Source: Adiantum capillus-veneris (Eukaryota; Streptophyta; Polypodiopsida; Polypodiales; Pteridaceae). Taken from it: DNA of 64,000 bases. The stretch covers positions 92,359,529 to 92,423,528 of the forward strand of contig CM043959.1 in NCBI GenBank assembly GCA_014529385.2, given 5' to 3'. Both the position numbers and the translations under genes were made by a program. The notes under the pieces were generated by a model. That model had not been told where the DNA came from and made no database searches. It was given only the letters and a program-made list of their open reading frames with translations. Shown piece by piece: positions 56,011-64,000 of the stretch. Each line of letters opens with the position of its first letter. Within the stretch, counting starts at the first letter, position 1.

Positions 56011-56929
56011 CCTTGGTGTTTTATCCCACGGCTAGCCAAAAATGCATTAAATTCATGAGACATATACTCCCCCCCTTGATCGGAACGGAGGGTCCCAATG
56101 TACATTTTGAGACATCTTTAGCCATAGCCAGAAATTACTTGAATCACATAAACACTTCCGACTTTGCTTTAAGCGGATACACCCATGCATGCCTGGAGTA
56201 ATCATTAATGAAAGTCACGAAGTAAAGGTAATTGCCCAAGGACGGAGTTTGCATGGGACCACAAACATCACTATGCACAAGATGCAACATATAACTTGCA
56301 TGTAGCCCTAACTGAACCATCCTTTGGAACGCTGCATCTTACCCAAAATACAGCCTTCACAAACATGCTTCATAGGTGCTTCAAGAGGTGGCAAAGAACA
56401 AACCATATAAGATTTTTGCAAACGCAGCAAACTAGCAAAATTCAGATGCCCAAAATGTGCATTCCAAAGTTTTGCATCTAAAACAGCTTTTGAATCCACA
56501 ACTGCATTTGCAAAATTCTTCCCACACTTTTCATACAAAGTGAGCTTATACAGCCCATGGCATAAAATGCCAGATGCAACAATTTCATCACCAAATTTGA
56601 GATAATGGACTTTACATCTGTCATCCACAAATTTCACAACAAGACCAAGTCTAGCAAATGCAGATACAGACAAAAGATTGGTCTTGATCCCAGGTACATA
56701 CAATGCATCAACAAGTGTAAAATAACTACCATTTGCGCCAGTCAGCACAATCTTCCCAACTCCCTTGATCGGATAAGAGGCATTGTTTGCATAAGTGACT
56801 GTATTCCTGTGAGGACGTCCTTGAGAGAGGTAAACAAGTCACAATGAGAGGTATTGTGCTTTGTAGCATCACTATCAAAGTACCACACATGAGCATCTGC
56901 AACAATTTACATACATGCATCATGGACAT
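56011..56929 (-). pseudogene. Copia protease, gag-pre-integrase and integrase start
   Basis: The rightmost part (56726-56929) gives WYFDSDATKHNTSHCDLFTS, a protease block with the active-site DSG changed to DSD. The 56308-56748 frame shows VDALYVPGIKTNLLSVSAFA and LWNAHFGHLNFASLLRLQKS, then CEGCILGKMQRS, the gag-pre-integrase. Integrase follows with YSRHAWVYPLKAKSEVF and GIKHQ. Gag is not found to the right, so the element is 5'-truncated. Confidence 0.88.
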
Positions 56930-57621
56930 AAGGATTATACGTTGTGAGGGATTTGGTAGAGCAAGGTCATGGATTCTCTATAGCCTAATTCACACCGTAA
57001 ACCATAAACAAATAACATCAAGACATACAAAAGTTGAGAAATCTGGACCCTATAGATTCAGACTTAGCAACCCCAACAACAAGACTAACCATAGTAGGTA
57101 CATGTAGCAACACCCTTCAACAACTGCATGATGCTCAAACTTCTGAACCAAACCATGACCCCCATCTCAAGTACTCTCTATATCTATGGGAAATCCCCTC
57201 CCTTGAACAATGTTATAGATGGCTCATCTCACCAGATCTCTTCTTCTGTCATGTCCTTGCCTTTTAACCTACATGCTTTGTGAGGGCCATCTTGCATAGG
57301 TTGAGCCATCATCTCCCAACAAGAGTCTACACTCATTTTCTTGTGCCCCCAAGTTGGTCGTTCTCATTCTTGTCACATATCAGACCCCTCCCTGAGATAG
57401 CTTGAGCTCCTACAATCGCTAGCAAGCTTGCACCTGACAATTCCCTTGCTTCTATGCTGCTGCATTTTTCTAGGTGATTCTACTCTCGGGACCATAATAG
57501 GATGCTTGCTGTTCTTCTGGGCTGATTTTTTTGTCTACCCTTGTAAGTGATGCCCTTCTCTGTCATCTCTAGCAATTCCAGCCCCTTCTTCTTTCCAAGA
57601 TGGTCACCGGTTGATTTGTAG
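56930..57621. other. Unassigned
   Basis: Expected to hold Copia gag and a 5' LTR, but neither is recognisable; short frames on both strands have no domains. Confidence 0.4.
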
Positions 57622-57626
57622 CCATA
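57622..57626. repeat. Target-site duplication CCATA (left)
   Basis: Repeated at 60470-60474. Confidence 0.88.
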
Positions 57627-57939
57627 TGTTAGGGTAAGCCCAAGTTAGTGGCACCACATGGGAAAAGAACCCTAGTCTACTAGGATGGATGAAATGAATG
57701 ATGACTTGGTCCAATAGGAGAAGGATGCAACCTCTCTAGAAAATGGATGTAAACTACCATGCCTATATTAGAGGATATTTTCAAATTAATATTTTCACTT
57801 TGAACTCTGTCATTGTGTCTATACTCTCTATCTAGCACCCTAACCCTAACAACATGGTTAAGCTAAGGCTTCATCCACCATAGTCTCATGCTAACCATTT
57901 ACAATTAGGGAGTACGCTTTCACATCATCTAACCCATCA
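57627..57939 (+). repeat. 5' LTR (313 bp)
   Basis: Shares TGTTAGGGTAAGCCC, AACCCTAGTCTACTAGGAT, ATGCAACCTCTCTAG and GGTTAAGCTAAGGCTTCATC with 60166-60469, with indels between the copies. Confidence 0.93.
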
Positions 57940-57941
57940 AG

Positions 57942-57954
57942 TGGTATCAAAGCC
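57942..57954 (+). other. Primer-binding site, tRNA-Met type
   Basis: TGGTATCAAAGCC, two bases after the LTR, differs by one base from the usual TGGTATCAGAGCC. Confidence 0.9.
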
Positions 57955-60149
57955 AACAATTAACACCTAGGCATACTAATCTCCATTGTGTTAAGTGTTC
58001 TTAATAATCCCACTCTCTAATTGGCATTTGGGAATGAGCATGGTCTACTACCCTTTGGCGATTAGAAGAGGAGGAGGTCGCATTTAGTTTTATTTTTTGG
58101 ATTTCTTGCATAATCTTCATCTTCAATTAATCTTTGCATTTAGGTTTGATTTTTGCACAACTTCATTCTCTAATCATTCTTAGTGTGCACATAGTCTCTT
58201 TGCATTAAGCATGTGTGGAAGAAGTGCTCGTCAAGTGCTTTCATTTGAGCCCTAGAACATTGAAATTGGTAAGAATTAGCACCTTCAATTATCTTGGCAA
58301 TCCCATTGCTTACTTTCTGGCTTTTTGCAAACCTGCAGTTGAAGAAATTTGAATGTTTATGCATGTCACACTCCGATCATTTAATGCCTCACAATTTTTG
58401 GGGAATAAAAATTAAAATTGTTTTCTTTTACAAAGCCTGCCAACCACGTGAAAATCCCTCTTTAAGAGTGATATTGACCCTTTTTTTGAAGAGAGGCTGC
58501 ACACACAATAGCGTGAGGCATTCTCGCCCATTGGGTATATTTCAAAGGGGTAGTAAACCACAATTTACAAGGGTTTTGGGTCCGTAATTTTTTTATGAGA
58601 ATTCTGTGCACCTCTGTTCACAAAAAACCATCCTTTAATGTAGTTTAAAAAACAAAAATGTAAAATTCACGGCTAGTTTAGATGGTCACCTTGATAAAAA
58701 TCGGGTAAATTTAGAAGATTTTAGTGTAAAAACCGATGGAAGTCCTAAAATTTTCACTAAAACCCAAGAGATTTCCAATGCTCTCCTTTTTCCCATTGGT
58801 TGCTAGAATAGTTTAAGGTGAGCACTGACAAGAAGCGTCTACCTGCACTCGGTGCACTGCTACTATTTGGCGTCCCTACGTAATCCTCGCCCTGCCCTTG
58901 AACAACATCTTTCTCTACCCTTGTGTGCTATTAGTGATCATTCTTCCTCTCAACCATCAGCAAGCAGGTTCACACTTATGGACCTAGGGCCCCACCATCC
59001 GATGCCACAATTGTGTTGCTTTATCCTGTTGTTGCTACCTGTCAAGCTTGCTGCTTCACCATTTAGCACGTCTGCAATCCAATGGTGCTGATCTTGCCAC
59101 CTTGCATTGAGATTTCCATCATATCTCAAGGTTTAGCTACTCACCAATGAGTGATGCTCACCATGAAGGCTACCACTTGACGCCCAAAATTTGCAACTGC
59201 CTCACCCTCAATTTGTGGCATGCCACATCATTGATTACCTATTTCTATTGCGGCACCATTATCAGGTTGTGCAGTGTGCACACCATTCCCAAGCCTTTGC
59301 ACGTGCTCGCCTTGTCTTCCTCGTCCCAGCATGTCCATATCGTCAACGGCTTGCAAGCTTGCGACTTTGTTTTGGGGCTATTGGAAATTTTTGGTTTATT
59401 TTTTAGAAGTGGCCGTTCTCACTTAAACCCACTTCTTGGCCTTGAATTTCCCGAACCATATGTTCCCACAAGTAGCACTTCGAGCTAAGCTTTCAAAAGT
59501 CTTGGAGGATCTTCAAAAGGCTTGCTACCACCATCTAGTCTCCACATAATGCAAATTAAGCAATGTATAAAAAAATCTAATCTAAAGGTTATTAAAGATC
59601 GAGTAGTCCCATAAGCAAAGGTACTTGCACAAAGCTATTTTTTCATTTATACAAAACTTTTGCATTCACACTTGCACGACCACGGGTTCCAGACACTGCC
59701 TACACGACATGTGTATGATGGTAAGACCACCCATCATCATGATCACACACACACAAGTACTATGAGAGAAATGTATGTGTACTTTACATCAATAGCCAAG
59801 AAGATTGCACCTTCAACACAATGGACCAATGAAGCGACAACATCAAAAGCCAATGAGATGAAGATGAAGAAGACAACAACGACAACAAAAAACAACAACA
59901 ACATAATGAAGACAATTTTGAAGAGGAAACACATGACGATGTCTTCAAACAAAAATGAATGAATAATACTTTTGTATTACCATAGGTCTACTTTGTGAGC
60001 CTAGGCTGAGTACTATTGAACCATGGACAATGAATCCGTTATGAGAACTTCCATGATGAATCATATGCTATGCCTAGATGTATCAGTAGAACCTAGGAGT
60101 ACACTATGACATGCAAATTATAACATCTTTGTATTTTTCCCCAAGCGTT
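57955..60149 (+). other. Interior of the non-autonomous element, possible captured sequence
   Basis: The GC content rises around 58840-59470, where frames 58852-59091 and 59147-59488 occur (ALEQHLSLPLCAISDHSSSQ; CNCLTLNLWHATSLITY). A Lys/Thr/Asn-rich frame lies at 59660-59962. None matches a known family, and the base composition differs from the flanks, so a captured host fragment is possible. Similar internal filler is usual in LARDs. Confidence 0.45.
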
Positions 60150-60165
60150 GGCTTACGGGGGCGAT
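60150..60165 (+). other. Polypurine tract
   Basis: GGCTTACGGGGGCGAT immediately precedes the TGTTAGGG of the 3' LTR. Confidence 0.85.
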
Positions 60166-60469
60166 TGTTAGGGTAAGCCCACGCTAGTGGCACCACATGG
60201 GAAAGAACCCTAGTCTACTAGGATTGATGAAATGATGACTTGTCCAATAGAAAAAGGATGCAACCTCTCTAGCCAATGGATGTAAACTACCAAGCTCATA
60301 TTAGAGGCTATTTTCTAATTAATCTTTGCACTTTGAACTCAATCATTGTGTCTATACTCTCTCTCTTGCAATTGGTGTAACCTAACCCTAATCTCCATTT
60401 CATTAACCCTAGCCTTAACAACTTGGTTAAGCTAAGGCTTCATCCACTATAGCATCATCTAGCCCATCA
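60166..60469 (+). repeat. 3' LTR (304 bp)
   Basis: Partner of 57627-57939; followed by CCATA at 60470-60474. Confidence 0.93.
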
Positions 60470-60474
60470 CCATA

Positions 60475-62570
60475 CACTAGGGCCTACAGAAAATTGGCCC
60501 CCCTCCACCCACTCTCTCTGTTCACCATAGCTCCGCTTTCCCAAAACGACCTTGCAGCCCCACGTTGTCCCCTTTTTTCAAAAAACATCCGTCACGTGCT
60601 ATCTAGTAGCATGCTATATGCTTTTTCCTAAACAAATTTAAACTCTTAGAGCTCCTAAAGAATTGAGCATATGGCTGATCAAACCATAGTGTGAACATTA
60701 CAAGCACCATTGAGTATGGGCGTCATATACAACTTACATATGGCAATCAAAAAATTCCTTGAAGCACGACCCATTTGAGCTTTGATTGTGCCCAAGTCTG
60801 CATGAATTGGGATGGAAAACTGCCACAATCAGCAGTTATGCACCACATCTATATTGCCCATTGGCAAGCATCAAACGGATTTGGAATCTCAAAATTGCTC
60901 AACAAAAAAACACCTACCATTATTTGCCAAACCCCTAGTCTACTAGAGCATTCATGCTCAATAGTAGCTTCTTCATTGCTCTTATACTCAAAAAACCACT
61001 CTATGTACATGCTATGTACAAGATCGTCTGCTTGATCACCAGCACCCACCTAGGTCAAAAGGCCATTGCATACATGATCTTTGCATGCTAGAAAAAAAAA
61101 TTATTTAACTTGGAGCAATGAAGATCACTGATAACATCGAGAACTTGGAGCAATGAAGATCACTGATAACATCGAGAACTCTTGCAAAATCAGCTTATGA
61201 GGTTGCAATCTATCATAGAAATGACTTTTCTTCTAATACACCAAATTCTTGGCCTGATGCATACATAATATCTCGAACTTCTCAAGCGTCTCATTGACTT
61301 TGGCATCTAGTATCTCCATATCTACAAGTATGTCCTTGCCCATAACCAAATCTCACTTCGGGTAACAAAAAGCTTTCCCAATTGGTACGTTCAAAACATA
61401 GGTATCATCTTTTATGGTATTATCACCTTCCAAGCCATTTGATGTCACATCAAGCACTGTAGCATTTACAAGAACAACTTTTGGACCACAAAAACGTGTT
61501 ATGATAGTTACATTTTCCATGTTCTTCAATTGTACATCACCATCCAAAGCATCAAAATTTGCCATTTGCTTCATGACTTGTTGTTGCTCAGCAGCCTTTC
61601 ACATCTTTAAGGCTTCCAAATGCTCATAGGCCTTTTTTCACATTGCTATTTCAAATGCATTCTACGTGCACGATAGGTTCTTCAAAGCCCCAATCAACTT
61701 CATCCGTAACAAAAGCATCAAGGCAAGGCATAACCAAAATCGTTGAAGCTTGTGCACTCCAATCTATGCTAGCATCATCAGGATGTCCACAAACTTGTTG
61801 TAGTATCCACTCATCACACTGTATGTAGTTCTCACTAGGCAATTCATCCTCACCATCACTAGCAATTATACCCTGCATATAGCATTCTTGCTTACTACCA
61901 TCAGTCCCAACCACCAAACACACATGCACAATAGATCTAGCAAACACCACACACCAAATTCCCATCATCTGATTCAACAACGCTTTCAATTTCAGTACCA
62001 TTGTACACTACCACACCATACTCACTACCAGCATATGGCTCTGATGACCATCAACTTTTCAAGTTATGAATGTCGTGCATGAACGGAGTAAGTTTATGCA
62101 TCATATTGTCGCTATGAGAGGATCCATCTTCAAAAGAGGCTTCATCATACCAATATCCATCCAAAAATGCATCTTCAAACCCTGAAGAATCACTACTACT
62201 TTCAGACTCAAAATCACTACCATAGCCACTTTTTGCAACCTCATGTGCAGCATGTATCTCCTTGAAAGCATCATCCATGATGCTTACATGCCTCATTGTT
62301 TCATCCCTTGAAACACTAGCCTCAACATGCATAATTGTACCAGCCACCATGCTCGAATGGAACGTGTAACATATTCCAAAACTCATACTGTAAAGACTGG
62401 AATGCAAAAACCAGTAACTTCTCTTCAAAACGTGTAGGCTCTAGCAATCTATGGTAATACATAAGCAACAAAACCTTTACTATTTCCCAACTTGTCTCTA
62501 TTAAGGTGCCCACTTACGAGAACTCTTCCCATAAGGGAAAGGAGATTGTGGTTGATACCACTACAATCGA
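60475..62570 (-). pseudogene. Unrecognised degenerate coding-like region
   Basis: The minus strand gives protein-like text in several frames: a Ser/Asp-rich acidic stretch (SDFESESSSDSSGFEDAFLD, 62051-62428), a segment with ECYMQGIIASDGEDELPSEN (61651-62001), and KQMANFDALDGDVQLKNMEN plus FCGPKVVLVNATVLDVTSNG (61353-61574). Stops separate them. The composition resembles a multi-domain protein or a retroelement gag, but no motif allows a name. No LTR or duplication was found around it. Confidence 0.4.
61107..61176. repeat. 35 bp perfect tandem duplication
   Basis: AACTTGGAGCAATGAAGATC...ATCGAG is repeated exactly at 61107-61141 and 61142-61176. Confidence 0.95.
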
Positions 62571-64000
62571 GGATATTTTGGAGCCTAGTGAGTTTTAAAA
62601 ATCATGTTGTCAACTTTTGTTCATAATCCAAGGTAAGATTCTCATATTGTGTGTGTATGGTCCTAGACTCTCCGGGTACAATTGTAGCTAGTAAGAGCTT
62701 CCAATTTGTCTATCTTTTGGAGTCTCCATTGTGCTTTCCAATGATTCCTATTGACACACGATGCATTGCTATTGTTGGGGACTATATTTCTATTGCTACA
62801 GACTTTAGAGAGGGTATTTGCAATGCATCATGGAGTCCCATTCATGACCACGTGTCTCAAGTGCATTTTGGTGGTGTGCCATACATCTGTGGGGTGAGAC
62901 CAGTGTCATGGACTGTGGATTTTATATTTTTTGTATCTTCCCTTTTGTGGATTACATTTGGGGTCTACTTTTCTTCCTCGTTGGGATATTTTCACTAAGG
63001 AACATGTGCAGTTTGACATCCATTTGGCATTTTTGTCACTTGAAGAATTTGGATGGTTGCTCATTATGGTATCTATGGCAGGTTTTTTTTTTTTTTTGTT
63101 TCTTACATAGCTATTGGTTAATATCATAAGTATTTTTCTCTTACAAAAGGGACTATGAATAGGAGATGTTATTGGATGGGTGGAGAGGTTTTGTCGGGCT
63201 TCAGAGAAGGTGCTATAGCGTTGCATTGTGGTGCTCCATCACGATTCATATGGATATGTTGAAACTTTAGCCTATAGAGTTTAGGTATTTCTTGTTTCTA
63301 TATTATCAACTATTTTATTATGGCTCTTTTTTAGATGCTACAGTTGTGTAATCTGGTTTTCACTGCCATTGCTCTATGCTACTTATGGTTCATAGAATCA
63401 GGATGCGGCCATCATGCTATGTGACAGAGAACATTGCTATGTTCTCTCCTTTGGGTATCTAGACTTCTAATTCGTTCAGGATGCATCATCTTTTGGAGCT
63501 TTCTTAGGCTAGATCAGGATCAGGGGAGCTTAATGCAATGGATTGTAGCGGAGACACGCATTTGTTGCAACTTTTTCAGAGCTCCTTTGTCAACGTGGAG
63601 GTATTTTTTTGGAGTTAGGGTGTGGTATGACTTACATATTGACTGCATGCTTATTGTCTGGATGGGTATGTCCTATGCTTGACATTAATGAGCCACTGAT
63701 CACAGATTATGTTCTACCCTTTCTTCATTCTAAAAAGCAATCCCGAGTGGAAGCATCTACCTCTTTAGATGTTGATGCTGGGGGTGACATGCCCTCGCGT
63801 GTCAATCCCTTTGATGACTAGTGAGGCCCCACTCCTACTATGATGCTAACATTTTTCATGTTTTTTGTCTTGATATTGTGTACCGTTGTTTGGCATGTAT
63901 GTGACTTCCATCTATTGTTGTTCATGAGTTTTTTGGTTGGAATTTTGTTTTTATGTGTATTGATTTCTTAACTTTTGCTTGTTTGTGGAACTGTATTGCT
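62571..64000. other. Unassigned right end of window
   Basis: Plus-strand frames at 62651-62998, 63434-63682 and 63609-63821 have no recognisable domain. The last ends ASTSLDVDAGGDMPSRVNPF and could be the tail of a decayed gene. A T-run lies at 63079-63097. There is no basis for a gene call. Confidence 0.3.

Larger units (their letters stand above)
57627..60469 (+). mobile_element. Non-autonomous LTR retrotransposon (2843 bp), no recognisable gag or pol
   Basis: LTRs of 313 bp (57627-57939) and 304 bp (60166-60469) both run TGTTAGGGTAAGCCC...CCCATCA. A tRNA-Met primer site follows the first, a polypurine tract precedes the second, and CCATA duplications flank the whole. The 2.2 kb interior shows no RT, integrase or gag motif. 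It fits a small LARD or large TRIM class, mobilised by another element; the tRNA-Met primer suggests a Copia-type helper. Confidence 0.93.

Noticed and set aside
59743-59952. Hydrophobic minus-strand ORF resembling a membrane segment
   Set aside because: It is the complement of a Lys/Thr/Asn low-complexity stretch.

Overview
The window looks like nuclear DNA of a seed plant with a large, repeat-dense genome. It is AT-rich, carries many (GA)n microsatellites, and is almost entirely transposable elements: Ty3/Gypsy, Ty1/Copia, an L1-like LINE, a long-armed fold-back/Mutator-like element, a non-autonomous LTR element and a satellite array. I see no intact host gene, tRNA, rRNA or CRISPR array. 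Species cannot be named from the sequence. Nearly every coding region is broken by stops, frameshifts or internal deletions.

Layout. 1-8.8 kb: two long inverted arms (1-2164 and 7264-8775), built from tandem repeats and each with an inward-facing TATA box, enclose a 5 kb spacer holding a possible first exon, a short LTR end and an ORF with a SWIM-type zinc finger. 9.2-12.6 kb: a decayed plus-strand Gypsy pol (RT, RNase H, integrase). 12.6-17.0 kb: a retropepsin-like ORF downstream of integrase, a stretch with recurring palindromes, and a degenerate ORF with a charged coiled-coil-like tail. 17.05-25.2 kb: a ~190 bp satellite whose monomer is itself an inverted repeat, split by a complete Copia insertion (20318-24559) flanked by a perfect CCTTG target-site duplication. 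26.5-27.15 kb: a gag fragment with a 114 bp tandem duplication. 27.15-36.2 kb: a minus-strand Gypsy element with 5' LTR, tRNA-Asp-type primer site, palindrome-bearing leader, gag, protease, RT and RNase H, cut off before integrase. 36.2-40.75 kb: microsatellites and one plus-strand LTR with its primer site. 40.75-44.3 kb: two joined copies of an internally deleted chromovirus. 44.3-47.9 kb: minor tandem repeats. 47.9-49.8 kb: a 5'-truncated LINE with poly-A tail and a 17 bp target-site duplication. 53-57 kb: a decayed minus-strand Copia with its integrase split by a minisatellite-bearing insert. 57.6-60.5 kb: a structurally complete LTR element without recognisable gag or pol, flanked by CCATA duplications. 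60.5-64 kb: unrecognised degenerate coding-like DNA.

The genes do not form a pathway; the organising principle is nested insertion. The best-supported structural results are the three target-site duplications. The most unusual signals are the self-palindromic satellite, the very long tandem-repeat arms of the fold-back element, palindromes recurring in the leaders of two different Gypsy-type regions, and a shared deletion junction in the two chromovirus copies.
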